From Hybos culiciformis (Eukaryota; Arthropoda; Insecta; Diptera; Hybotidae), in assembly GCA_964007475.1 (NCBI GenBank), contig OZ023275.1, positions 38,311,381-38,375,380 on the forward strand: a stretch of 64,000 nucleotides of DNA, read 5' to 3'. Below, one piece after another: positions 1 through 11,954 of this stretch. The notes below the pieces were generated by a model, which did no database searches, had not been told where the DNA came from, and saw nothing but the letters and a program-made list of their open reading frames with translations. Numbering within the stretch: position 1 is the first letter of the stretch; every line of letters starts with the position of its first letter. The position numbers and the translations under genes are program-made.

Positions 1-3000
1 AAATATTTATATAGTTAGGTATGAGTGCATTCTATATAATTTTATTTGAACGATAGTGAAATTTTAAGATAAAGTATATTTTTGATTTGAATGAAATTAG
101 TTTATTTACAATAATCATCTTAATAGATTGACAACACATTTGACTAAAAAATTATAATTTATAAGTTAATTAAGTTAAATATGTGGGCTTAAATACAATA
201 TATTGTAGATTCAGACTATTGACATAATTTAATTTCAAAATTAGCTTAATACCAATTAAAAATATTTGGATTGAAAATATTTTCGGTTTTAAACTCCCGT
301 TTAATTACTTTGTCATGGGAGGAAAGTTTTTTATAATTCCTGATCCTTTCAAAATGAGTTAAATTCAAATTATTTTTTTTATATAACATCGGTCACTTGT
401 AATATTTGACAGTGCAATAATATAAAAAATTTAGCACAGGGAACTAGCGAACGATACTTAGAAATTAATTTAAAATTAACTTATCAGAAATAAAAAATCA
501 AATAGAAACAATTTTTAACACTAAATTTGTTTGGATAATTATTCTAAAATAAATGTAATTTTTTATACTGTATATATGTACTTAATTAAACGTACATATT
601 TAAATACATATTATAAATGTGTTAATGTTAATTTTCTGTTATAGCGAATAACAGACTTACAGTATGGAAAATGTTTACTCAAACAAGATGTATCTGTATG
701 TATATTTTGTTCACTGTAAAATTATCAGAGAAAATTTTTTTTTACTTTCATTACTAAAAGCTTTAAGTACATTCAATTTAGTTAATTAAACGAAACATTT
801 ACATAAACGAAGCGTAGAGCGTTGAAAATTTTTAATATAAAAAATATATATACGAATAATAATAATTTATAGTCAAAACATTTATTTTAAGTTATTTTTT
901 AAATTGGCGTCTTCAACTATGTGTATAAGCTAATTTTAATATTAATTTAGGAATAATGTAAGTAAGTTTATATTATTGAAACTAGGTCAATGGAAGCTCT
1001 ATAAGTTTATAAAAAATTTACATTAAAGCATGATTGATAAAACTAAATTTTATAGTTTAATCATTCGAGGATAAAGTCAGAAATCAAACTCGAAACTTGA
1101 AAATTTGGGAGTTAAAACAGTTTAATATAAACTCCAAAAAAAATATAGAATCTGGTGAAATATGGTTCATTTTCTTTTAATAATTTCTTTATGTATTTCC
1201 CTGAGAATGTGTATTATGAATGTGAATGTGAGAATGAAATATTATAACTTTCCTTTTTCCAACAAAAATTTTACTTTTCCAATCATTTTTTTTTTTTTAA
1301 ATAAAGAATTTCGCTTACGGCTACAAATCACTTTTGTGTACTATATAAAACATAATTTCATTATAACATTCATAAAAATAATAAATTAGAAAAGAAGTAA
1401 TGAAATTAGAGGAAAAAAAGGTAATTAAAAAAAAATGTTTTTTCGCCATAATTTTTGTTTGCACTATAACCATAATTTTAATTGGCGATTAATATTTGTT
1501 ATGCTTAATTTTATACTTTTTAATTTACCCAAAATATAAATTAAATTAAACTCTTATGAAAATATATGTTTATTCATTGAATATGTAATTTAATTACAAA
1601 TAACGCATATTTATTATTTGTAATATGATCTAAATTCTTTTTATTAAAGAATTTTAAAAGTTTTAACATGAAAGACAAATTTTAATAAATTTTATAATAT
1701 ATATATTGGCTAATGAAATTCTATAATCAATATGAAAGTAAAGTTTTGTTAGTATAAGAAAATTTTCTGCGACGATATAGTTTATGTGTACTATGATGTA
1801 CTCGAACTGCTTTCTTTCTTAAAGCATAACCATGAATTCTCATGTTATCATGTTATCATTATATTGATTTCTATAGGAAAAATTAATAATTTATTTTTAA
1901 TATTTATCATTTTGACTCGAAAAATAATTAAAAAATCAGGAAAATAAACTCAGACATTTCATTCTATGTTTTTTGGTAAAAATATTGTTTTTTCGTTTTC
2001 AATTTTGTATTAAATTTAATTAAGCAAATAAATAGTGAATTTTTTAATTAATCTTTTATTGTTAAAAATTAATTTTTGTTAACATTTTTCTATTTGTATA
2101 ACTATCTAATTGTATTTGCTTATGTATTTCTATCCAAAATTCTACTAATTTCGATGAGGAGGTATACGATAAGTGAAGATATAATTTAATATAGTTTTGT
2201 TTCTAAGTTATCGGTCAAAAAATATTTTGTATAAGTTTTTAAAAGATGTTTTTGATTTAAACTGGCAGAAAATAAAAAATATATCTATGGCCAATTTACT
2301 TAAAGTTTAAACGCAGTTTTTGGATCAATAATTATCCCCTGTAACAACATTATCCTACATTCATTAATATTCACTTGGATTAATGAATACTTATTTCGAT
2401 TAATTTGTTTTGAACCAAAATTGTCCTAACTTGAGTTTGTTGCTGAAAATTTTAAATTTGTTATTTTAATATCAGCAATCTTCTTTCAATCTTTTATACT
2501 GTCATTGCTTCTTATTCTAATTTAAATTTTTGTGTAAATAATTGCGAAGAAAGTATTTTACTCTCATAGTTGAGTTGCATATGAATGTTAAACCTAATTA
2601 ATTAAAATTAATAATATTTTATTTCATTTTTGATTTTATAACGCAAATAGTTTCCAATTTTTTATATCACACCTTAAGAGTTGAGTGACCAGTAGAAAAC
2701 AAATTTCTATTTGAAAAGATATTATATTCCCTATAATGATAACATAATATAAAGCTCAAATGTGTAATATCATATAAAAATAATTGAAACAAAAATTTCT
2801 AAACATGCACATTAAACACATATGTATAAATAATGGTATTAGTAAAATAGTAATTAAATTTTCCCACTAACTATATACATTCCAGGAGGAAAAATTAATA
2901 TTGATATACAATTTACGACTACTATACTGTATATTTCCATTTTATAATTGATTGCTGTTGAGTTATTACAATAACAATAATTTGAAAAACATTATGTCAG

Positions 3001-6000
3001 CGACAAATTATTTTTTCCAATAATTGTTTTAAATAATATAATTTATATAGTACCAATGTATAATAATAAATAAGTAATTTTACGAATAAGTAAAATTGAA
3101 AAAGATTAATTGCTAATTACCTATTTGCTTAACATACATTTTACCTACATAAATTAAGAATGAAAACTCAAACAGTGAGTTAGCGTCATTTCGATGAATG
3201 TGGTTTTGTGATAATTATTTCAATATACTTACATGTTATTATTATCATTATGTATATTTTATACTGTTTAGTAAATTGTAGAAATAATATTATAATTAAA
3301 ATTCATATAATAAATTGTAATTTTATAATGAATGAAAATTATCTATTTTTATATTATATAAATATAAATTTAAATTTTTGTTGATTTATTTTCCAATAAT
3401 ATGAGTATATTTTAAAAGTACGTGATATATTTGTATAACTTCTAAAAGTTTTGGAAAAAAAAATTTGCAGTAATTTAACTTTGCAGGAACTTATAACTTG
3501 TTCATTCTCCAAAGATCTGATCTTCGATAATTATAATAGCAAACAGTTGGCATTTGTAATATACAACTACTGACATCATTTACATATAACTTTTTTGATA
3601 AAAACTTTAACAAAAATATGGAAGAAATTAATTGAAGATGATAAATTTGAACGCATGAATATTTATTAAATCGATAGAAATTGTTAGGTTCAACGATTTA
3701 TTCAAAATTTTGCATAATAACATATTTGTTTAAAACTTTTTTCCCAATGCATTTTAATGCATCAGGTGAAATGCTTATTTACCATAAAATATCAATAAAT
3801 TCAAACTTAAAATTAATTATATATAAGCTAAACATATATAATGAACAATATTTAAAGGTGAAAATTTTTTATTAAAGTCCGGTATTTTGTTCCTTCTAAT
3901 TTCCAAAGTAAATTATTATCTTCAGATGAATGAACTCAAATTTGTACAAAAAAAAAAACAAAAAAGAGAAAATCAAATAGTCACATAATTTCAAGTTAAA
4001 TGCTCAAACAAAAGTGATTCTTAGCTTTGCAATTGTTTTGTAAGTTTATAAGTTTAACTGATATTTGGTAAAATATTTGAGACGATAAGAATGAAAAAAG
4101 TTATAAAGAATAAGCGAAATCTAGTTCAGTGGAAAATTTGGACAGATAAAGGAAATTTTTATGTTATCTTAAAGATACGATATTTCATTGTAGTTCGAAA
4201 TTGTATGACTAAATGATTTCTTAATGCTTTTGTTTTTGTTTTTTTAAATCTTTATGTTTGCTACGAAAATGATTTAACAACATTTCTAAAATTTGTCCAG
4301 TTTACTGTGTAGTTACTGTGTAGATTACTGATTTTAGTAAGATAAATCTGAATTAGTTGCAAACAATTCCATTTTGTTAGCTTCTAAGACTCTTTCAGTT
4401 TTAATTTGACATTTCTGCTCAAACTTCATCTATAGACAAACTAAAAATTTAATAAATTTTTAAATAACAATCCTGCCCAAACCACTTTTTATTAAATTAA
4501 ATATAAATACAAAAAAAATGTAAATATTTTGTATAAATTTTTAAAAACAGAAAATTGAATATAAATAAGCTTACATCATAATTCTTTAATGACAAAATTA
4601 GTCTTTTGAATCATGAAAAAATCAAAACTTTTACTTTCCTAATTTGCATTTTTATTTTATTTTAATTTTTTTTTTTCTATGTTAAAATATATTATTATCA
4701 TTTTTAATTATAATAAAAGAAATTAGTGAAAAAGCGCGGTAATATTTATTTATCAACATCATTATCATAGAGATTTAGTTACATCACACTAAAAATCAAA
4801 AGTAAATACATAAAATCACAAAATTTTGGGTATTTTTCATTCAATAAAAAAAAAAATACAAACAATTTTAAAACCTAAATAATAAATAAAAATGTGTGCT
4901 AAAAATTTGACGAGAAAGTTTATTAATTAATTTTTATTTTTTTTATTTTATTATTTATTTTCATATATTAAAATCTGGAGTTCTACATTAACGTTGTTTT
5001 CATTTATTTTAATAATGAGAATAATAATAATTTAAAAAATGAAATATTTTCCACATTTTGTCAATTCATATTGATTCAACCGTGGAAAATTGCAATTTTA
5101 TTTTTTTCATATTGTAAAATATTTCTTTACAAAAAATAAATAAAAATTAAAAAAAGAAACATTTCTGGGCAATAATTTTTTGAAATTAATATCAATATGA
5201 TAAAAAGTGAACAAAAAAGGTGTTAATGCCGTTTGTCATTGCCAAGATTAACAATAAACAAATATATCATTATTAAACTAAAATATTTTTAAGATTAGGA
5301 AATTTATTTTTAAAATCACAATCCTCTTTAGCAAATTATAAAACAAGTTTTATTTTTTTGAGATATTTTTATACAACGAATTTAATTATAAATCAAAATA
5401 TAATTAGCCTATAATTATTTAAAACAATTTGTCTAAATGTCCAAAAAAAAAAAATGTTTTGAATTCATTTACCCAAAGGCTTGTACAACTACATAGAATA
5501 TCTAATTCACATAGAGGGACATAATTCAGTGTGAATGTCATACATTTATGTAGCGACGATTAGAATAAAAATTTATTAACAGAAGTTAAATTTGATGTTA
5601 AATTTCAATTAAACTTTCACTTTATTAAAACACATGAAAATCGGAGTATGAGATATTATCGCTTTTTAATATGATTTTAATATTGCCGCCAAAATTCATA
5701 AAAAACTATTACCTTTTTATGTAAACTTCATTTATATTGTTAAAAGTGCCTCCGAATTAATAAATTTTATTTTTAACTAATTTTTATTATTTTTTGTATT
5801 TCTCCTTATAATTGAAATTTAGTTATATTTTACAATATTTCAGATGGAAGATTTTTACTTTCTTTACGGGGTAACACCTTAAAAAATTTAATGACTTTAT
5901 GAAACAACACATAATAATACTTATTTTCAATAAAAAAAAAAATTTTAAGTTATTTTTCATTAATAAATATGTTTGTTTTTTCAATATTTATGAAAGTATC

Positions 6001-8318
6001 ATATTTCTAGGCTTTATTATCCTTAAGAAAAAACCCATAAATAACTCGATTCTCGAAGCTATAGGCAATTCACATTTCATAAAGAATTTCATTTCAAGAC
6101 AATATGTGGGATTTATAGATTTTTAAGAGATGAGAATTTTACCCAAATATTTCGCAGAACTTCAGTAAAAAACTTTTAGCTTTAAAAGGTGAGAGCTGCG
6201 TATAAAGTGGATTTTAATGTTTTTTTAATTCTTTAATTTCTAATTACTATTGACCTTTGAGAAAACTGTATGGAATTATAACTTAAAATTTTTAAAACAG
6301 TCATATATGTCCGTTTTTGTGCGTATAGTATGAATATACCTATATATTTTATAATCAATATTAAAAAGTAATATTATACGTTTTTAATTTGATGTCTATC
6401 TTAGAGATAAGTTTTCAATTATATTTCAAGTTTCTTGTTTTTTCGAATTCTTTAAATTTTCAAAATATTTTGAATTACAAGAAAATGCACTGTTCGAAAA
6501 ATATTATTAAATATAATTATCTAAATTTGGTAATTTTCTAAGATGTATGTTGTATTATTTTATAGTTTGTATATATTTGAATTCTATAGTTTTATGTAAA
6601 TAGTAAGGAAATTCCCAAATGAGTTTTTATTTTAAAAGGTGTGCAAAAATGTGTCATTTCGATATCAATTAAACAAAAGATCTTAGTGTGACATCAATTT
6701 GTGACATCAAATTATTAATAATAAGCAAAACATACTTAATCTTATGCTTGTGATACATTTAGAGAACATAAAACGAGAATAATATTCAATATAATTTAAT
6801 TCCGACAAACGATCCCATTAGTTTTATAAGTATTTTATTTAACATAGTGTATGCTGAATATGCTGATTATTATTATGTGTTATTATTTTAAGACGCTTAG
6901 GAAACAAAAATATATTTAATTTTTAGGATAGGTAAATATATGCTATTTATTTTGTTATAAATATATTCAAATATTAAACTTCTTAATAGAATGTCCAAAC
7001 TTTAATTTTATTTAGAAATCATTAGAATTTATTGAAATTTTGTGTTCATATAATGTAGATACTGCACAAGACATAATTTTCTTTCCAAACTTAATGTGTC
7101 AATTTTAGAATAAGTTTTCATCCTCAATTAATTTCCTAATATTCCAAGTTCTTGCTTGAGTATGTTATAGTTTTTCACAAAATCTTTCTTCTCCAATCGA
7201 ATCTTAAACTACAATTAGAATTTCAATTTTTGACTATGTACATATCTAGAATAATCTTTTTAAAATGAAGTACCTACGCATTTATGTATATGTACATAAT
7301 TATTTAACAATAATTACCTTGATCTAAGTCAAATATTTATTACTTAATTATTGTAAATAATTTATTGTGTGAAGTGATAAAATTTTATCAATGATTAGCA
7401 CAATAAAAATTTAATAATAATAATAATTTTTGTTTTTACTTATACAGAAGTTCTTAAACATTGTGTATGTACTGTACATACAAATATGTAGGGTATACAT
7501 ACTTAATCTTAATAATTTTATTGAGAATTCAATAATTACAATTTGTGATAACTTAATTAAGGGTTATAATTATATCTACATATAATTTTATTATATGAAT
7601 ATTGTCTTTATTTCAAGGTAAAGTGTACATATAATAGAAATATCTAAGAGAGAGATTATTTCAAATAAAATAAAATTTCTTAAATAAATAAAAGAAAATT
7701 GACTGATTATAGATATTGTGTAAAAATGCTACGAGTATTTGCTAGAGATAAGTACTAGAAGTAAAAGCTAGCATCAAAAAATACATCAAATTTATCCATT
7801 TAAAATTTTCAAAAGACTAAATTATTTAAGAGCCGATGCATTGTAAAAAAATATCTACATAATTGCGACATCATTTAAATTGTTTATGTGTTTATGTTTA
7901 TAAATTTAAAAAATTTTCAAGAAGATAAAAGATATTAAGGTAGGTACAAGGTATATTCAGCTCGTAGTGATAAAATTGTCTTATCGATTTTGAAACATGT
8001 TTATATCAATAAAACATAATACCACAAATAAATCTTTATCCTTTTATATATTATTTGCAAATAGTATTTGCAAGTAGTATCCTTTATGACAAAACTCGTA
8101 CAACTTTTGAAGTTATACATTTGTTCTTTTCAATTCTTTAGCTGATTTTCTTAATTATTCCACGAGAAATTCTTTGATAAAATAAAATCGTATCATTATT
8201 AAAATATATTTTGATTTTAACTTTACTTTTAAAAATTATATCTACCTACACTGTATCTACAAAATTAAAAAACAAAAAAGTTTCTATTTTCGAATTTATA
8301 AGCTTAAAATAAACTTAC
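1..8318. other. Noncoding AT-rich DNA downstream of Ush1C exon 5
   Basis: No coding exon, RNA gene or complete mobile element is recognisable. Small open frames here have low-complexity translations and no splice-site support. By position this is the intron after exon 5. A terminal exon of Ush1C, which would need to start in phase 0, may be hidden here, but I could not identify one. Confidence 0.6.
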
Positions 8319-8480
8319 CTTAAATTCCATTTTTTTTCGCCTAAGCTTTAATTTCGCTTCTAATTCTTCACTTATCGCATTATGTCGTTCATCACCAAAA
8401 CGTTTTGGTTGTATTTTTGAAACCGCTGTTATATTTGCTTCGCAATTGTTATTTATCTGGTTTGTGTTTTGACTAATTCG
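8319..8480 (-). CDS. Ush1C: Ush1C coding exon 5: basic segment with second AISEEL motif
   Basis: A 162-base exon encoding residues 579-632 in phase 0 at both ends. The acceptor is TTTATTGCAG and the donor AAG|GTAAGT. It is polar and Asn-rich at first, then carries RHNAISEELEAKLKLRRKKMEFK in two halves: an AISEEL motif followed by a basic helix-forming run. The same motif ends exon 4, so the two exon ends look like an internal repeat. Reading through the donor would add VSLF and a stop, a possible retained-intron terminus. I found no following exon in 1-8318. Confidence 0.78.
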
Positions 8481-11400
8481 CTGCAATAAAAATTTCGAAA
8501 TTAATATATTTTTCTATACTGAATATGTATATATAAAATTGTTATGTCGTAAGCTACTTTGTCGTTATAAAATTGATTTCTGTTATTATATAGAAAGCTT
8601 CAATCTGTCGCGTTTATGTATATGCAGACTGCAAAGCATACAACATAATATTTTGTATCTAATAAGAATTGTTATAAAAAAATGTTAATATCACCATCAT
8701 AAGAATTTAAAAAAATGTTAATAATTCCTATAAGAATTTTTTTAAGGAGCATTCGATTTTTATTATTTTAGTTATTATAGTAGTTATAAATAATAGTTGA
8801 AAATTGCATTAAAAATAAAAAAAAAAAATTATAAAGTAAATATTAGTTTCTTTTACCTCACGTCTTTTTTTCAATTCTTCACTGATTGCACTGCTTAAGC
8901 TTGTGTTACTTGAACTAATAATACTACTCGTTACAGACGGTGATCTAACATGTCCACTATCCGTAACACTAGACATTGTCATAGATGACAAAGTTGAGCC
9001 ACACGATGAAATTGATGATGATGATATTAATGGTGGCTTTGGTGGTGGAGGCATAGGAATATTACTATTATTGATGTTATTACTATTATTGTTAATAATA
9101 TTATTCATAATATTACTACTATTGTTGACAGCAGATGACCTCTTTAAAGCAACACTTGATGCAATTGTGTTATTTGTTGTGGCCTTATTATCATTATTTT
9201 TTTCATCTGTAGCTGCATGAACTTCAACAATAACTGTTTTTGTTTCACTCTGTCGTGACACAAAACAAATATCGGCAATCTTTCCATTCATTTTAAAATT
9301 ATTATTATTACTTACATCATTATTTTTATTTAAAGGCGATGCATACACATAATCAGGCGTTGCGAAATTTGTCGATGATAAATGATTGCTGTTTGACCGT
9401 ACTATAAGATTATCCGCCTTGTTAACGTTATTATTAAAATTATTATTATTATTACTATTATTATTATTATTATTATTAATATTATTATTATTATTATTAT
9501 TATTGGTGGCATTACTATTATTGTTACTATTATTACTATCATTACTATTTGGTATTATTGTATTATTGATTAATGTACCATTTTCACTTAATTGTATTAC
9601 AGTTTTATTCGATCCGTCCGAAATGGCACAACTAGAATAATTGGCTTCAAATAATTTTCGCCTATCTAAATTGACTTGATTGTCACGTGGAGATCGCCCT
9701 AACATTGATTCCTCTCGAACAATACTTAAGCGTTTGGAATTTTGATCTGCCCAACATGGACTTTGGTCTCCGGTTACACTACTGGCAGAACTGTTATATC
9801 CACTGGACTCACCAGGGAATAAATCTAAGCCAACACCAGTCCGTACCAACATTTCTAAAGTAGATGAACTTTTCATAACAGCAACTGCTTCAGAAAATAG
9901 AACATCAGAGAAATCAATACTATTACAGCTTAAAATTTGATCACCTGGTCGTAAACCAGAGTCTCTTGCAACACTGAAGTCTTTTGTGAATTGAACAAAA
10001 ATTCCAGGTTTCCAATCTGGTCCTTTACATATGCCTAATCCGAGTTTTGTTTTAGGTGCCACTTTTAGTACAACTCGAACATCCTTGTAAGTAAATTGTT
10101 CATCTAATGCCGTTAATGTTGATGATAAAATATGACGTGGTACAATATGCCACGTTAATGCATCCATGGTTTTTCTGTTAAAAATAAATGTTATTATTAA
10201 GATTAACGATAGAATGGGAAATTTTGGAAAACATTGTATAATAAGAAGTGCAAGGCGTCAACCAAAACTTTTAACTTTTTTTTTTTATATTTGAGCTGTA
10301 TGTATTAAATTTTAAGGCAAAATGATAATCTTTTTTCAATACAAATTTTTAATTATAAAATTAAATACTAACTATTAGATATTTTTTTCATCACATTTTG
10401 ATTCAAAATTCTATTGCCTGATCTAAAAAACATTGTAGAGAGGTTCAAGTACAAACTTTTAGCAAGCCTTTGCACATCTTGATTAAAAATTTTCAATACA
10501 TGTATGTAATTTACTAATTTTTATAACTTACTCTTTTATTGGTATCATCCCAACACCTGTAACAACAAACAAATTTAATAAAAATGATTAATTTATTATT
10601 AAATTATGTAAGAAGAAAATTTAATCAATATTAAAATTATAATTGCAATTTGTTTTTAATTTAAAAGTATATTTGTAAATGTTATTTTCGGTTTTGTTTC
10701 ATCTAATGTGAAATTTTTATTTTTTTTATTTTAATAGCTACTATCAGTAGGTATAATGTTTTTGTTTTATTTTATGTACACTGTTTCGGTCTGAATACTA
10801 TTATCTAGTAAAAAAAAAAGATTTTCCATGTAAATCAATTTTGTTTATTTAATTTTCATGGATAATGAAAACTTTCGAAGACATTTTTATGGTTGAAATA
10901 TTATGAATTAATTTTTTTTATTTAGTTTTTAATGAAAATTCATACACATGTTATTGAGTTTAAACTAATTCGATTTCATAATTTATGTTTTGAGAACAGA
11001 GTTAAATCTTTTTGCGTTCAGATGAAATAATATTTTATAACATATTATGACATATTTACCTCGAACTTTTAATGTTAATCTATCTTGAGTTGATATAAAC
11101 TGAATTAATTCTTTATGAATAGCATCATCCACATGATAACCATTTACTCTTATTATTTGATCTCCACACTAAAATTTTATAAAAATTATATTGTTATTTT
11201 TGAACTAAATACCTTAATCAAATAATTTACTTTGAGCCCTTTAATTTCGGCTTCACTGCCTTTTTCTATCCTCGACACAAAAAATCCTGTACTATATTCT
11301 TTTCCACCTCGAACAGCAAAACCAAAACTAACATTACTGTCTGGTCCTAATGGTATTCTTCTTGAATTCGGCCGAACCATCCTTATGATTCTAATTCTTG

Positions 11401-11512
11401 GTTTAGACGTGGATGTTGATGCAACAATTCCACTACCACGACCACAGCTTCTTGATGACATAGCATCACTTGACGAACCAGTCGAACCTTGAAGACTACT
11501 GCAATCCGTCAT
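8319..11512 (-). CDS. Ush1C: Harmonin-like PDZ scaffold protein (Ush1C homologue), five coding exons, 3' end missing
   Basis: Seen: five exons (11512-11231, 11168-11060, 10556-10532, 10174-8857, 8480-8319) join in one frame across GT-AG introns to give 632 residues without a stop. PDZ1 spans about residues 39-131, with FGFA as the carboxylate-binding loop and GDQIIRVNGY after it. PDZ2 spans about 169-251, with LGLG as its loop, then KPGIF, GDQIL and EAVAVMKSS. A linker of about 320 residues follows, rich in Ser and Asn, with poly-Asn at 348-390 and 489-510 and PMPPPPKPP at 512-520. Known: harmonins are multi-PDZ scaffolds that bind cadherin and myosin tails in stereocilia, microvilli and junctions. 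Inference: the order of the PDZ pair, the short IPIK...LTW connector and KPGIF in PDZ2 favour harmonin over whirlin/dyschronic or PDZD7. The last exon ends in a splice donor, so the C-terminus is not in view. A role in epithelial protrusions is inferred from the family only. Confidence 0.82.
8857..10174 (-). CDS. Ush1C: Ush1C large exon 4: PDZ2 and low-complexity Ser/Asn linker
   Basis: Encodes residues 139-578. The acceptor is TTTTTAACAG and the donor GAG|GTAAAA. EKTMDALTW joins the connector to PDZ2 (about 169-251; loop K-LGLG, then KPGIF, GDQIL, EAVAVMKSS). Behind PDZ2 comes a Ser-rich stretch, then poly-Asn at residues 348-390, encoded by AAT/AAC runs. Next is a less repetitive block at 439-462 with TKTVIVEVHA, a second Asn-rich tract at 489-510, PMPPPPKPP, a Ser/Thr-rich segment, and AISEELKKRRE at the splice site. 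The KTVIVEVHA block resembles the segment after the coiled coil in vertebrate harmonin (from memory). If the donor were not used, translation would stop 15 codons into the intron. Long Leu-rich frames on the plus strand here are mirror images of the AAT runs. The 376-base intron to exon 5 holds nothing else. Confidence 0.88.
9421..9549 (-). repeat. Coding trinucleotide repeat (ATT/GTT on plus strand) encoding poly-Asn
   Basis: An imperfect ATT array, with occasional ACT/GTT units, lies inside Ush1C exon 4 and is read on the minus strand as AAT/AAC (Asn) with scattered Ser, Ile, Thr and Phe. The frame is preserved. Such arrays change length by slippage, so the exact number of Asn may be polymorphic. 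A weaker array of the same kind lies at 9061-9126. Confidence 0.9.
10532..10556 (-). CDS. Ush1C: Ush1C micro-exon 3: connector between PDZ1 and PDZ2
   Basis: A 25-base micro-exon. The acceptor is GTTACAG and the donor GTAAGT. With one base from exon 2 and one from exon 4 it reads G-VGMIPIK-E and restores the frame exactly (phase 1 in, phase 2 out). The IPxK motif just after PDZ1 is typical of harmonin-family connectors. Because the frame is only kept when this exon is included, skipping it would truncate the protein within PDZ2. The 357-base intron to exon 4 holds nothing I recognise. Confidence 0.8.
11060..11168 (-). CDS. Ush1C: Ush1C coding exon 2: second half of PDZ1
   Basis: A 109-base exon too short for a simple open-frame search, found by requiring phase 0 after exon 1. 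The acceptor is TTTTAG and the donor G|GTAAAT. It reads CGDQIIRVNGYHVDDAIHKE and then ISTQDRLTLKVR, which supplies the GDxI strand, the alpha-2 helix and the last beta strand of PDZ1. It ends in phase 1. The 503-base intron to exon 3 holds nothing else I recognise. Confidence 0.87.
11231..11512 (-). CDS. Ush1C: Ush1C coding exon 1: start codon and first half of PDZ1
   Basis: Encodes residues 1-94. The ATG sits in AACAAAATG, a good insect start context. An in-frame TAA lies nine bases upstream (11524-11522), so this start is well supported for transcripts using this exon. Residues 1-38 are Ser/Gly/Arg-rich with no signal peptide or membrane segment. PDZ1 starts near residue 39 and includes the FGFAVRGG loop. 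The exon ends after ...EIKGLK at donor GTAAAT (phase 0). The intron that follows is only 62 bases. An apparent opposite-strand open frame over this exon is a shadow. Confidence 0.87.
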
Positions 11513-11566
11513 TTTGTTAACTTAAACTTCTCTTTTATAATTAATCAGAAATATTGATTGACATTA
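11513..11566 (-). other. Ush1C: Ush1C 5' untranslated part of exon 1, opened by a splice acceptor
   Basis: On the minus strand a strong pyrimidine tract (TTTCTTTTTTTCTTTTCAG) ends at 11567, 54 bases before the ATG. The exon therefore starts at 11566 and the promoter and first untranslated exon lie further right. The UTR carries an in-frame stop, so no upstream coding exon can be joined through this acceptor. Confidence 0.7.
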
Positions 11567-11754
11567 CTGAAAAGAAAAAAAGAAAATATGAAAAATGAGT
11601 TAATAATGTTTAGAAAATATAATAAAAACTAATAAATATATATTATACGTCCTATAATTATGAGAAAATAAAAACCAAAGAATGTTTCTGATCTTCAAAA
11701 ATGTATTTTTTTATTTTCAAATTAACATTTCTTTAATTTATTATCACTATTCTC

Positions 11755-11954
11755 NNNNNNNNNNNNNNNNNNNNNNNNNNNNNNNNNNNNNNNNNNNNNN
11801 NNNNNNNNNNNNNNNNNNNNNNNNNNNNNNNNNNNNNNNNNNNNNNNNNNNNNNNNNNNNNNNNNNNNNNNNNNNNNNNNNNNNNNNNNNNNNNNNNNNN
11901 NNNNNNNNNNNNNNNNNNNNNNNNNNNNNNNNNNNNNNNNNNNNNNNNNNNNNN
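11755..11954. other. Assembly gap of exactly 200 N
   Basis: The run of N has a round length, typical of a scaffold placeholder rather than a measured gap. It sits about 190 bases upstream of the Ush1C start-codon exon, so a missing 5' untranslated exon or repeat could lie in it. Apparent open frames crossing it are artefacts. Confidence 0.99.

Noticed and set aside
8903..9640. Plus-strand Leu/Ile-rich open frames (8903-9220 and 9386-9640)
   Set aside because: They are the antisense of Ush1C exon 4, where AAT/AAC (Asn) repeats read as Leu/Ile on the other strand. No start context or splice support.
11232..11492. Plus-strand 86-codon frame
   Set aside because: Antisense shadow of Ush1C exon 1, which has a convincing PDZ translation on the minus strand.
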